A DNA stretch of 64,000 bases, from positions 1 to 64,000 of the forward strand of contig JADJBL010000002.1 of NCBI GenBank assembly GCA_016703765.1. Direction: 5' to 3'. This DNA comes from Saprospirales bacterium (GTDB lineage: Bacteria > Bacteroidota > Bacteroidia > Chitinophagales > Saprospiraceae). A model generated the notes under the pieces. That model was not told the origin of the DNA and did no database searches. It was given only the letters and a program-made list of their open reading frames with translations. Shown piece after piece: positions 53,111 through 64,000 of the stretch (the stretch's first letter is position 1; every line of letters begins with the position of its first letter). The translations under genes were made by a program, and so were the position numbers.

Positions 53111-54295
53111 ATGGCAATCAGATCTTTGGCAATCGCGGGCTTATTTATGCTGTTCGGGGTTTTTTCAGCGGGCTCGACTTCCTCAAGCACCAACCTGGCT
53201 TGGGAGCCGGATACCCTCGATCAATGGGTCGGCCGGGGATTGGAGGAACTAATGGAAATCGAACGCAGGTTCGACCTGCTGGAGGCTCCTCTGCTGGACC
53301 GCGTAAAACGGCTCGATTCCGTACTTCGGGAAAGCCATAAAGTAAATTACCGCAAATGGCGCCGTCTATGGCAGGAAAGGCAGGAAATCGGCGACCAGCT
53401 GGAAACCTTTGGAACGGAAAAGGAAATTCAACTGCTGAAAGTCCGCTATAAAAAAGGCATCGACCTGATCAAATTGCTGTACGAAAAGATTCTGGCGCTC
53501 GACCACCATTTCTCGGGCATGCAGATCTACCAAAACATTTTGCTCCTGTCCAATCCGAATACCTATCCCGATTTTCAAAAGAACAGGGATTTTCTGGAAG
53601 AACAATTGAAGAAAAAGAACGCACTCCAGTTGCCCGGCATTCTGCATTCCAATCCCTATATGTCCGCGGCTTTCTCCATAGTAGCTACCTTTATTGGGGA
53701 AGGCGAACCTAAGGAACGGCAACAGGAGCTCGAGCGAATCGCCTGCATCCTGGATTTTACCGTCCGGATGGGGGCGGAGCTGAGCATCATCCAGCACGAA
53801 ACGGAGTACCTCAAAACCGCCAATCAGGCCCTCAAACAGGAATGCGAACGCCTCTTTGAAGATTATGTGAAGGTGGTAAACTATCTGGTCCCCCTGGATA
53901 AATGCAGGTCGGGAGATGATTGGGAAAATGTCTACCTGGAATTGGACGAATTCATCGGGACACTGAGCCGGGAGACGAGCCAGGATGCCGATCCGGCCTC
54001 GAAAAGCCATTGGGCCCGGGAACAGGTGAACCTGGAGTTCGCCACGCAGCGGGTGGCCGATTTCATCGGGAAATACCAGTCCTTCGTCAACCTGGGTTCG
54101 CAGTACTACCAGAAGTTCGATAACATTACTTCCACTTATGAGAACGAGGAGGTTTGCAAACAGGAACTCCCGCGTCAATTTGAAGAGCTGAGGCTCGACA
54201 TCCGGCTGACCATCGAAAAGTTTTCCAATACCTATTACCTCCCGGAAATCCAGGGTTCCCGCATGAAGGACCTCCTGTATGGCTCCGCAGAATAA
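53111..54295 (+). CDS. exported helical/coiled-coil protein, unknown function
   Basis: The 394-residue protein starts with a signal peptide (MAIRSLAIAGLFMLFGVFSAG) and is otherwise helical and charged, with predicted coiled-coil stretches around 55-140. There is no catalytic motif and no T9SS tail. Its position between the PKD protein and the T9SS propeller protein, all on the same strand, suggests a surface-related set. The gaps (186 and 85 bases) leave operon structure uncertain. Confidence 0.65.
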   Translation: MAIRSLAIAGLFMLFGVFSAGSTSSSTNLAWEPDTLDQWVGRGLEELMEIERRFDLLEAPLLDRVKRLDSVLRESHKVNYRKWRRLWQERQEIGDQLETFGTEKEIQLLKVRYKKGIDLIKLLYEKILALDHHFSGMQIYQNILLLSNPNTYPDFQKNRDFLEEQLKKKNALQLPGILHSNPYMSAAFSIVATFIGEGEPKERQQELERIACILDFTVRMGAELSIIQHETEYLKTANQALKQECERLFEDYVKVVNYLVPLDKCRSGDDWENVYLELDEFIGTLSRETSQDADPASKSHWAREQVNLEFATQRVADFIGKYQSFVNLGSQYYQKFDNITSTYENEEVCKQELPRQFEELRLDIRLTIEKFSNTYYLPEIQGSRMKDLLYGSAE

Positions 54296-54380
54296 ACGAG
54301 GGTTAATCAAGGTTTAAACGCGCCTTCATATTGAAATTTCGCGTATCTTAAGCCTTTATTTTCACCCCAAAACAGCATTT

Positions 54381-56264
54381 ATGGCTCCTCGCACCCTGTT
54401 TTCCGCCGCGCTTTTCATTTGCTTTTTCCCCTTGCTCCAGGCACAGGAATCCAAGCCCCAGATGGATCGTTCGACGGCTAAATTCGAATTAAAACCAGTC
54501 GCCATGCAGGCCCTCGCTCCGGCAGCGCACCACATTCCCGGCGCCTCAAACCCGGGCTGGGATTTTTCCATTACCAATGTCAAAGGGATCCAGCACCCAG
54601 GAAGCGCCGACAAGGAAGCGATCAAAGCGCTCAAACAACAAAAGCTCGTTCAAAAACTTCAAGACGCAGGCCCCGATCCCGAAGACGGCCAGGACGGCGT
54701 GCTGGCCGATGCCCCCATCCTCTTTCGCGAATTTCCCTGCAATAATTACGATGGCTGGTATCCCCCCGATAACACGATGGCGATTTCCGACAATGGTTTT
54801 ATCGTCTCATCGGTGAACTCCAACCTCAGTTTTTACAATGAAAACGGCACGGAGCTGCTAAACGAAGCACTGGGCGATTACTTTTCCTTTTTGAACCTGG
54901 GAAGCGACTTTTTTTACGATCCGCGCGTGCTGTTCGACGCCGATCAGAATAAATTCATCCTGGTCGTCCTGCACGGCAATACCCCCGCTGACAGCAAGGT
55001 GGTGGTGAGCTTCTCCGAAACCCAGAATCCGATGGACGGCTGGTGGTCCTACGTATTCGACGGCAACTTTCTCAACAACAATACCTGGTTCGATTTTCCG
55101 AGCATCGGGGTTTCCAATGAGGACCTGTTTATCTCCGGCAACCTGTTCAATACCAACGACCAGTTCAACCAGGCCGTGATCCTCCAGATCGACAAACAGC
55201 CCGGATTTGCAGGGGGCAACATCGACTGGGAATATTTCAACAACGTCACCGACGGGTTTGGCGACCAGGCTTTTACGGTGGCGCCGATGTCTTATGGTTT
55301 CGATGGAGGCTATGGCCCCGGCATTTACCTGGTCAGCCCCTTGTCGGGCGGCGGAGGCTACGCACATTTATACGATATCACCGGAAATGTGGAAGACGAT
55401 CAGGATATCCTCGCCTATGAAATCGGCACGGCATCCTATTCCCCTTCCGCCGATGCGGAGCAACAGCTCACCACGAAATTGCTCGACATGGGCGATTGCC
55501 GGGTGGCCAGCGGGTTTTATGCCAATGGCCTGATCCACTACGTCCATTTGACCGATTTCGGAGGCGGCTACGGGGCCGTTCGGTATAACCGGCTGGATGT
55601 TCAGAATGAGAGCATTACCTATGTCAACTATGGCCAGAACCTATTTGATTACGGATATCCCTCTGTGGCGCCCATCGGCAGCACGAATACCGAGAAGTCG
55701 GTCATCATTGGTTTTCTGAGGGCCAGCAAGTCCAGTTTCCCCGAGTTCCGGGCCGCCTCGGTCGACGAGGGCATGACGGCCTCTACCTCCACCACCGTAA
55801 GACAGGGTGAATATTTCATCAATGTGACCGCCGACAACGTGCAGCGCTGGGGCGATTATTCGGGGATCAGCCGCAAACACAACAGCCCCAACCCCGTCGT
55901 TTGGGTCTCCGGCTGCTACGGAAATACGAACAGCGCCTACGGCAACTGGATCGGAGAACTTTCCCTCGACCCCAACGCCTCCGTCGCCGAACCCGGCAAT
56001 GTCATCGAAAGCTCGGTCTTCCCCAACCCGGTCCGGGATGTCTTTACCCTCGACCTCGAGCTGGCTGCCAAGAGCTATATCCATGTATTCCTGAGTGACT
56101 CCGGGGGAAGGACGGTGCGTTCGCTCTACAAGGGCAGGGCCAAAGGCGGGTCGAACCGCCTCTCCTTCAACAAAGACGCCCTCGCCCCAGGCATTTACTT
56201 CCTCTCCATCCTGGACGAAAGTCAAAATACCATCCGGCTGGAGAAAATAGTTATCATAGAGTAA
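54381..56264 (+). CDS. secreted beta-propeller-like protein with T9SS type A sorting domain
   Basis: The 627-residue protein has a signal peptide (MAPRTLFSAALFICFFPLLQAQ). A large strand-rich middle follows, with repeated blade-like segments (DGWYPPDNTMAISDNGFIVSSVNS, DPRVLFDADQNKFILVVL, FDFPSIGVSNEDLFISGN). It ends in VIESSVFPNPVRDVFTLDLE, then LAPGIYFLSILDESQNTIRLEKIVI, a complete type A T9SS sorting domain. It is predicted to be exported to the cell surface or medium. No catalytic residues can be named. A 19-bp terminator follows. Confidence 0.82.
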   Translation: MAPRTLFSAALFICFFPLLQAQESKPQMDRSTAKFELKPVAMQALAPAAHHIPGASNPGWDFSITNVKGIQHPGSADKEAIKALKQQKLVQKLQDAGPDPEDGQDGVLADAPILFREFPCNNYDGWYPPDNTMAISDNGFIVSSVNSNLSFYNENGTELLNEALGDYFSFLNLGSDFFYDPRVLFDADQNKFILVVLHGNTPADSKVVVSFSETQNPMDGWWSYVFDGNFLNNNTWFDFPSIGVSNEDLFISGNLFNTNDQFNQAVILQIDKQPGFAGGNIDWEYFNNVTDGFGDQAFTVAPMSYGFDGGYGPGIYLVSPLSGGGGYAHLYDITGNVEDDQDILAYEIGTASYSPSADAEQQLTTKLLDMGDCRVASGFYANGLIHYVHLTDFGGGYGAVRYNRLDVQNESITYVNYGQNLFDYGYPSVAPIGSTNTEKSVIIGFLRASKSSFPEFRAASVDEGMTASTSTTVRQGEYFINVTADNVQRWGDYSGISRKHNSPNPVVWVSGCYGNTNSAYGNWIGELSLDPNASVAEPGNVIESSVFPNPVRDVFTLDLELAAKSYIHVFLSDSGGRTVRSLYKGRAKGGSNRLSFNKDALAPGIYFLSILDESQNTIRLEKIVIIE

Positions 56265-56274
56265 AATACTTTTT

Positions 56275-56315
56275 AAGGGGATAAAGGGCAGCCCCAGGCT
56301 GCCCTTTATCCCCTT
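56275..56315 (+). terminator. 19-bp terminator hairpin
   Basis: A perfect 19-bp stem (56275-56293 with 56297-56315) with loop CCA, rich in GGGGATAAAGGGCAGCC, lies 11 bases after the T9SS protein stop. It isolates the carA operon. Confidence 0.88.
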
Positions 56316-56354
56316 ATTACTTTTTTAATTTCCAAAAAAGTCGTTTAAGGCTGT

Positions 56355-56362
56355 TATCTTTG
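56355..56362 (+). promoter_or_regulatory. -7 promoter box TATCTTTG of the carA operon
   Basis: A perfect TAnnTTTG box lies 21 bases before the carA ATG at 56384. Confidence 0.6.
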
Positions 56363-56383
56363 CAGCGTCTTAAAAAGAAGCAA

Positions 56384-58791
<2,408 letters not shown>

Positions 58792-58808
58792 GCCAAAAAT
58801 AACATACT

Positions 58809-59126
58809 ATGAGTATTGGAAAAACAGTCTGGAGGGGTTTGATCAGCAAGGTGCCACCGCCTTTTCGAAACCGCTACGTGATTGCCGCAACCCTTTTCCT
58901 GGCCTGGATGGTTTTCGCCGACAGCGCCAATCTGCTGACCCAGTTCCGGCTGGTTCGGGCGGTTAACAATCTCAAAAATGACAAGGCATACTACCAGGAT
59001 CAGATTCAAGTAGCGGAGGAGGAGAAGAAAACGCTTGAAGAAGACAAGGAAACTTTCGCCCGCGAACAGTATTTTATGCAAAAGGAGGACGAAGACGTCT
59101 TCATACTGGATAAAGAAATAGAATAA
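58809..59126 (+). CDS. FtsB/DivIC-type septum formation initiator
   Basis: The 105-residue bitopic protein has a membrane helix at about 26-44 (VIAATLFLAWMVFADSANLL). A periplasmic coiled coil (NNLKNDKAYYQDQIQVAEEEKKTLEEDKETFAREQYFM) follows, and it ends QKEDEDVFILDKE. This is the FtsB/DivIC pattern. With FtsL and FtsQ such proteins control septal peptidoglycan synthesis. Placement after eno is also seen for ftsB in many bacteria. Confidence 0.9.
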   Translation: MSIGKTVWRGLISKVPPPFRNRYVIAATLFLAWMVFADSANLLTQFRLVRAVNNLKNDKAYYQDQIQVAEEEKKTLEEDKETFAREQYFMQKEDEDVFILDKEIE

Positions 59127-59147
59127 CAAAACAAAACAGCACCAAGC

Positions 59148-60020
59148 ATGTCGGTTCTCGTTAACAAAAACTCCCGGGTGATCGTTCAGGGTTTCACGGG
59201 CAAAGAAGGCACGTTTCACGCCACGCAGATGATCGAATACGGCACCAACCTCGTAGGTGGAGTAACCCCCGGAAAAGGCGGTACCCAACACCTCGATCGT
59301 CCGGTTTTCAATACCGTGCAGGACGCGGTCCGGCAAGCAGGCGCCAATACATCCGTCATTTTCGTCCCCCCGCCCTTTGCCGCCGACGCCATCATGGAAG
59401 CTGCCGAGGCCGGCATCAAGGTGATCATCTGCATCACGGAAGGGATTCCGGTGCAGGACATGGTCAAAGTAAAATCCTACCTGGGAGATAAAGATTGCCG
59501 CCTCATCGGACCCAACTGCCCCGGCGTCATCACCCCGGGCGAGGCGAAATGCGGCATTATGCCCGGATTCATTCACCGGCCGGGAACCATCGGCATTGTT
59601 TCGCGCTCCGGCACGCTCACCTACGAGGCAGTCGACCAGGTGACCAAAGCCGGCCTGGGTCAATCCACCTGCATCGGCATCGGCGGCGACCCCATTCCGG
59701 GTACCACTACCAAAGAAGCCGTTCAGTTGCTCATGGAAGACCCCGGCACCGAAGGGATCATCATGATCGGCGAGATCGGAGGAGGCATGGAAGCCGAGGC
59801 CGCACGCTACATCAAGGAATTTGGAACCAAACCTGTGGTGGGATTCATCGCGGGTCAAACCGCTCCGAAAGGCCGCAAAATGGGCCATGCCGGCGCCATC
59901 ATCGGCGGAAAAGACGATACGGCCGAGGCCAAGATGGCCATCATGGAAGCCTGTGGAATACACGTCGTCCGCTCTCCGGCAGACATCGGCTCCACGATGC
60001 TCAGCGTATTAAAAAAATGA
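59148..60020 (+). CDS. sucD: succinate-CoA ligase (ADP-forming) subunit alpha
   Basis: This 290-residue subunit carries the CoA-binding Rossmann fold ([35 protein letters not shown]). The phosphohistidine is in [20 protein letters not shown] at about 243. It makes ATP or GTP from succinyl-CoA in the TCA cycle. The beta subunit sucC is not adjacent. Its last 12 bases overlap the convergent gene at 60009. Confidence 0.97.
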   Translation: MSVLVNKNSRVIVQGFTGKEGTFHATQMIEYGTNLVGGVTPGKGGTQHLDRPVFNTVQDAVRQAGANTSVIFVPPPFAADAIMEAAEAGIKVIICITEGIPVQDMVKVKSYLGDKDCRLIGPNCPGVITPGEAKCGIMPGFIHRPGTIGIVSRSGTLTYEAVDQVTKAGLGQSTCIGIGGDPIPGTTTKEAVQLLMEDPGTEGIIMIGEIGGGMEAEAARYIKEFGTKPVVGFIAGQTAPKGRKMGHAGAIIGGKDDTAEAKMAIMEACGIHVVRSPADIGSTMLSVLKK

Positions 60021-60578
60021 TAGCGCTAATACGATAATGATCAGGATCACGACGGCTCCTGTGATGAGCTGATAGGTGCGGTGTTTCCTTCGATAGGTAT
60101 TGAAGAGTTCTTCCACGTAATCTCTCCATTCGAGGCCTTTTATGTAGGGCTCGAAGCCCATGGCGAAGTATTTGCGGGCTCTTTTCTGGTCCCCGTGCTT
60201 CTTCAGGATAAAGAAATAGGAGTCGAGATAGGCTAGTTCGTACAGCTCACTCAGGCCCCCGCCGAGGTCGATGATCATTTTGTTGGTTCCCTCCAGCAAC
60301 CTCCATTGCCCCTTGATGACGTTCCCGTCGGTCGAGCGGAGGTACTCTCCTCCTTCGTTAAAGAAATGGACGATGGTGTTGTGGAAATTATCCTCATCCC
60401 GGACCTCCAGCCAGGGCTTGCCTCCTTTACTGGAGTAGTAATTCATCTCGGAAAGGTCTTCACCCCATTTGCGAATCTCGGGAACGATGATATCGATGTA
60501 GTCATCGAGGTTGTCCCGAAGAGGAAGTTCGACGTTAAGCGAACGAAGGATTGTCTCTAGCCAGCTTTGTTGCGCCAC
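60009..60578 (-). CDS. tail-anchored hypothetical protein
   Basis: The 189-residue protein has a soluble, mixed helix-strand body and a single C-terminal hydrophobic helix ([19 protein letters not shown]) reaching the last residue, the tail-anchored layout. It overlaps the convergent sucD stop by 12 bases, so the two messages share complementary 3' ends. No family recognised. The crtZ-like gene lies 28 bases upstream on the same strand, so the two may be co-transcribed. Confidence 0.75.
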   Translation of the reverse strand: MAQQSWLETILRSLNVELPLRDNLDDYIDIIVPEIRKWGEDLSEMNYYSSKGGKPWLEVRDEDNFHNTIVHFFNEGGEYLRSTDGNVIKGQWRLLEGTNKMIIDLGGGLSELYELAYLDSYFFILKKHGDQKRARKYFAMGFEPYIKGLEWRDYVEELFNTYRRKHRTYQLITGAVVILIIIVLALSFF

Positions 60579-60606
60579 GGTTTAAGGAGAATGTTGCAGC
60601 GCGAAT

Positions 60607-61086
60607 TTACTGATTTTTTGCCTGTGCTTTTCTCTTTTTGAAAAACTTGGGATGCACGGCCAGCAAACCGAATGACTCGCCCTCTTCCTTGGTCTGCTTT
60701 GCATGATGCGTGCCGTGCGCCCGCAAAATGGCCCTGGAGTAGCGGTTGTCCAGTTGCTTGAACCAGGAAAACCTGCGGTGGATATAGACGTCGTGGATCA
60801 AAAAGTAGATCAGGCCGTAGATGGAAATGCCCACCCCCACGAAAAATAGCCATGAAAGAGGGGTCACCGTACCCAAAATATAGGCCAGGGCGCTCGGGAT
60901 GGCGAACACCAGAAAAAAGCGGTCGTTCTTTTCGAAAAATTTCTCCCCCTTGTACTGGGGCTTGTGGTGATCTTCGTGCCAGTCCCACAAAAAGCCGTGC
61001 ATCACAAACTTATGCGCAAACCAGGCCACGAATTCCATGAACGCAGCCGTGCCGAGGGTAATGAGGAGATATATCAAAATCTGCAT
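60607..61086 (-). CDS. crtZ: CrtZ-type beta-carotene hydroxylase
   Basis: This 159-residue membrane protein has the four histidine clusters of the di-iron fatty acid hydroxylase superfamily: HKFVMH, HEDHHKP, HDVYIHRR and HGTHHAK. Length and order match the CrtZ group, which hydroxylates beta-ionone rings to make zeaxanthin. No other carotenoid gene is next to it, although a polyprenyl synthase lies elsewhere in the window. The tail is Lys-rich. Confidence 0.9.
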   Translation of the reverse strand: MQILIYLLITLGTAAFMEFVAWFAHKFVMHGFLWDWHEDHHKPQYKGEKFFEKNDRFFLVFAIPSALAYILGTVTPLSWLFFVGVGISIYGLIYFLIHDVYIHRRFSWFKQLDNRYSRAILRAHGTHHAKQTKEEGESFGLLAVHPKFFKKRKAQAKNQ

Positions 61087-61161
61087 TCCGAAAATTTTTC
61101 AAAAAGATCTTTAAAATGGAAGCTTAACAGCGGAGAAGCTTTTTGGTTTACTAGGCTTCGG

Positions 61162-64000
61162 TCAGGATCCCGTGGGCGCCGGCGGCAACTCCACAAAAAA
61201 ATCGGTTCCCTGTTCGGGAGCGGTTTCGAAATAGATCCTGCCCCCCGCCGTTTCGACGATGTTTTTGGAAAGGGCCAGCCCCAGGCCGGAACCAGAACTC
61301 TTGGTCGTGAAGTTCGGGACAAAAACCTTGTCGCGCGTGGCCTCGGGGATGCCCGACCCGTTGTCGCTCACCTGCACCACCACCTCTCCTTCGCGCAGGA
61401 ATAGCCTGGTGCGGATCTTCCCCTGCCGGCCTTCGGGAATGGCCTGGATGGCATTCTTGTACAGGTTGTTGAATACCCGCATCAACTGGTTTTTATCGGC
61501 AAAAACGAGGATGTTTTCCTCCGGCAGGCTCAGGCTGAGCTCAAATTCGGGCTGCTCGTTCCGAAACAACCCATGCACATTGGCCAGCAACTCGTTGATG
61601 GAAAACGTCGAGTTTTCGGCCTGCGGCATTTTGGCAAAGTTCGAAAAAGCCGTAGCGATCTCGTTCAAGCTATCGATCTGCTCGAGGATGGTCTTCGACA
61701 CCTGATCCACCAGGTGATTGACCTTTTCCGGTTGCAGCAACAACGCGTATTGCATATGCTGGATGCTCAGCCGCATGGGCGTCAGCGGGTTTTTGATCTC
61801 GTGGGCGACCTGCTTGGCCATTTCCCGCCAGGCGCTTTCCCGCTCGGATTGGGCCAGTTTCCGGGTGCTGTCTTCCAGTTTCCCAAGGGTCCGGTTGTAC
61901 TCCTCTATCAGCGCGCCGAGCTCGTCCTGGCGGTTGTAGGAGAGGGGTTCGTTCTTGCCGAGCTCCAGTTTCCGGAGGCTTTCCCCCAATTCGGAAATGG
62001 GCCGGGTGATCGAGCCCGCGATATAGATGGCAAAGGCCCCTACGAATATCAGCATGAAGGCGTAGACGCTGATCAGGGTGCTGATAAACCCGGAGATCTC
62101 CTCCTGCCAAAGGCTGGGCTGGATGACGAAAGGCATTCCAATAAAGGCAAGCGGAACTCCGGCCCCCTTGCGGACGGACAAATAGGCGGTCCGGTATTGG
62201 AGATTCCCCAGCCGTTCCTCTTGAAGGTCCAGCGACCGGCTCCCCTTGGAGAGCCAATATCTGGGAACGCTGTTCATGCGCGACCCTGCCAGTTCGCTAT
62301 GCAGACGCGGGGAGAACGTGCTGGCCAGGATTTTTCCTTCGGAATCGTACACGAGCAGGTCCATATCGTGAAATCTACCAAACCCGAGCAATTGGTCGGA
62401 GAGATGCGCAGTCCCCGGAAGCGTGTCCTGGGTTTGGAGCCAGGCGCCTATTTCCCCCATCAGGGCATCGATCTTTTGCTTTACCTGTACCTCCTGGTTG
62501 TAATCCGCGTTTTGGCGAAAATTGAGGTAGGAGAAATATCCGATCCCGATAAAGGCCAACAGCAGGAAACTGATTACCGAAAGCTGGATCCGGTTGCTCA
62601 GGGTAGGCCGCCGGAGTTGAACAAAATCGAGGGTGGGGGGCAAGAAATCGAACCAATAGTTGAAAAACGCGAGCAGGGGCATAATGACCACAAACAAGGC
62701 AAAGAGGAGCGAAAATAGGGAGATGGGCCCCATAACTCCTTCTACCTCCCGACTCACGATAGCCGTGATGCTCTGTTCACTGCGATAAGTCCATTCGATC
62801 CGACCCGGGGCCCTGGTGTTTACCAACTCGCCGGCTTTGGGACTGACGGCAAGCCCGGTCTCATCGAGCGGAAAATTGCCCCCGGGGCTCCCATCCACCA
62901 GAATGCCCTGACGGTAAATGGCATATTCCATGCCTTCGGCGTCCGGTTTTTCCGGTATTGCTGTAAGCGGAAACAGGGACTCGAATTTGCCCGCCCGCAT
63001 CGGCTCCTCTCCCTGATCTTCCTTCCATTCCAGCGCCAGCCGCCTGGCGAGGTCCTGCTGGATCGCGTTTCCCTTTTCCAGGTGATACCCAGACAGGAGC
63101 AAAGCCGTTAGCCCGGAAAATATGCCGAGCCAGAGGATCAGCCAACTCAGGTTGGGGCTTTCCTCTTCGGAAAACAGGTCCAGCATGACCACATAGGCAA
63201 TGGCGCCGAGCAGAAACTGTTCCAGCGGGAAAGAGTTATGGGTCCAGTAGTAAAAGGGGATCACCGCCGCCAAAGACAGGCCGAAAGCGAGCATTCGCCT
63301 GACCGGGCTCAACCCCATCGACACAATAACCCTGCCCATGCGGTGGCTGAACAGGAAAAAGGCCAGGAAAAGCAAGGCCATCGCCAGGATGGCCAGAGCG
63401 CTTCCCGCGTCGATGGAAAAAATATTGCTCAGGTACAAATTGAGGTCGGAGTGCAGCACCAGATTCCGGATAGTCTGGGCGATCAGGAGCATGCCCAGCA
63501 GGATCGAAAGGTAATGGACCGCGCTAAGCAGGATGGCGCCTGCGGTGGGGAGGGAGGGAAAACGCAGGTCCTCCATGTTCCGATGGAAGAACAGCATCAG
63601 CCAGAGCAGGAAAAAAGTATTGAGCAAAAGCCCGCCCAGGCTTTGGTTCAGGATGGGTACCTGTAGGATGGAAGGGTCGACCGGATGGGATGCGAGCAGG
63701 GGGTTGAGAAGCAAGCGCATACCGACCATCACAACGAGCAGAAACAGGATGCCCAACCAGGGAGAAAAGCGCCGGGATAGAAATCCGGCTGCCTGGTTTA
63801 GCAGATAGGTCGCCGCCAGGCCTATTCCCACAAAAAGCCAAAACATGATCCCCCGCTCCAAAGGATCCTGGATAGGGCCTTCGGATCGCAGATATGCCAG
63901 AGGCTCTCCGTCGGGGCTTCGCACCAGTGCGCCAGGCGCCTGAGCAAAGGGTCTGACTGCATCGGGGATATCGGGCAAACCCGTAAATCCGTCCTTGAGA
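61162..64000 (-). CDS. NtrY-like membrane sensor histidine kinase, 5' truncated by window edge
   Basis: The frame is open to the right edge, so the N-terminus is missing and about 945 residues are visible. A TTG at 63978 could be mistaken for a start, but coding sequence continues beyond it. Two hydrophobic regions span much of residues 45-320, then a long extracytoplasmic loop. A further helix leads to a HAMP domain (GSITRPISELGESLRKLELG, about 660). The kinase core has the H-box VAHEIKNPLTPMRLSIQHMQ, the N-box NLYKNAIQAI, and the G boxes DNGSGIPEA and GSGLGLALSKN. The H-box wording is typical of NtrY and the large NtrY-like group. The partner regulator is outside the window. Confidence 0.9.
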   Translation of the reverse strand, partial: LKDGFTGLPDIPDAVRPFAQAPGALVRSPDGEPLAYLRSEGPIQDPLERGIMFWLFVGIGLAATYLLNQAAGFLSRRFSPWLGILFLLVVMVGMRLLLNPLLASHPVDPSILQVPILNQSLGGLLLNTFFLLWLMLFFHRNMEDLRFPSLPTAGAILLSAVHYLSILLGMLLIAQTIRNLVLHSDLNLYLSNIFSIDAGSALAILAMALLFLAFFLFSHRMGRVIVSMGLSPVRRMLAFGLSLAAVIPFYYWTHNSFPLEQFLLGAIAYVVMLDLFSEEESPNLSWLILWLGIFSGLTALLLSGYHLEKGNAIQQDLARRLALEWKEDQGEEPMRAGKFESLFPLTAIPEKPDAEGMEYAIYRQGILVDGSPGGNFPLDETGLAVSPKAGELVNTRAPGRIEWTYRSEQSITAIVSREVEGVMGPISLFSLLFALFVVIMPLLAFFNYWFDFLPPTLDFVQLRRPTLSNRIQLSVISFLLLAFIGIGYFSYLNFRQNADYNQEVQVKQKIDALMGEIGAWLQTQDTLPGTAHLSDQLLGFGRFHDMDLLVYDSEGKILASTFSPRLHSELAGSRMNSVPRYWLSKGSRSLDLQEERLGNLQYRTAYLSVRKGAGVPLAFIGMPFVIQPSLWQEEISGFISTLISVYAFMLIFVGAFAIYIAGSITRPISELGESLRKLELGKNEPLSYNRQDELGALIEEYNRTLGKLEDSTRKLAQSERESAWREMAKQVAHEIKNPLTPMRLSIQHMQYALLLQPEKVNHLVDQVSKTILEQIDSLNEIATAFSNFAKMPQAENSTFSINELLANVHGLFRNEQPEFELSLSLPEENILVFADKNQLMRVFNNLYKNAIQAIPEGRQGKIRTRLFLREGEVVVQVSDNGSGIPEATRDKVFVPNFTTKSSGSGLGLALSKNIVETAGGRIYFETAPEQGTDFFVELPPAPTGS

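Overview
This window comes from a Bacteroidota chromosome, most probably a Saprospiria/Lewinella-type marine bacterium (lineage is inferred). Three things support this. Several secreted proteins end in type IX secretion (T9SS) sorting domains of type A and type B. Many genes are preceded by the Bacteroidota -7 promoter box TAnnTTTG instead of TATAAT. The rpsL-rpsG-fusA-rpsJ...rplQ order lacks tuf and adk and has map-infA-rpmJ after secY. Both edges cut genes: a DNA methyltransferase at the left and an NtrY-like sensor kinase at the right.

Left third (1-26500), accessory and housekeeping mix. A type II restriction-modification pair of the BsuBI/PstI family opens the window. It is followed by a small membrane protein, a DinB-like protein, a membrane protein coupled to a lipoprotein, and a roughly 350-nt structured non-coding RNA candidate with its own promoter and terminator. 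Then come an orphan paaD, an aminofutalosine-deaminase-like amidohydrolase, a VapBC-type toxin-antitoxin pair with a palindromic operator, a DUF1015 protein, and two papain-superfamily proteases of different subfamilies. A large PNGase F/LamG secreted protein has a frameshifted T9SS tail. The rest are a small HMA-domain protein, an exo/endonuclease/phosphatase-fold enzyme, a holin-like membrane protein, a T9SS type B protein with five Ig-like repeats, a polyprenyl synthetase, a GNAT acetyltransferase and an M28 peptidase with a PDZ domain. Intergenic spaces are rich in REP-like hairpin clusters and low-complexity palindromes.

Middle (26520-45890), translation core. The str operon (rpsL, rpsG, fusA) has a consensus promoter and ends in a strong terminator. 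The S10, spc and alpha operons follow without a break: rpsJ rplCDWB rpsS rplV rpsC rplP rpmC rpsQ rplNXE rpsNH rplFR rpsE rpmD rplO secY map infA rpmJ rpsMKD rpoA rplQ. Extra promoter boxes lie before rplP and infA, and a structured leader lies between rpsJ and rplC. rpsC and secY each carry a single-base frameshift, which most likely reflects sequence errors. S3 carries an RGG-rich tail and L17 an acidic/alanine-rich tail.

Right third (45900-64000). A 1120-residue secreted protein is built from an exact 633-bp tandem repeat that resembles phage tail-fibre modules. It is followed by a helical-repeat protein, a possible 23-residue peptide gene, and a run of exported proteins (PKD-domain, coiled-coil, T9SS propeller-like). 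A housekeeping cluster carA-eno-divIC-sucD comes next, then a tail-anchored protein, a CrtZ-type carotenoid hydroxylase and the edge-truncated sensor kinase. No tRNA, rRNA, CRISPR array, transposase or prophage was seen.
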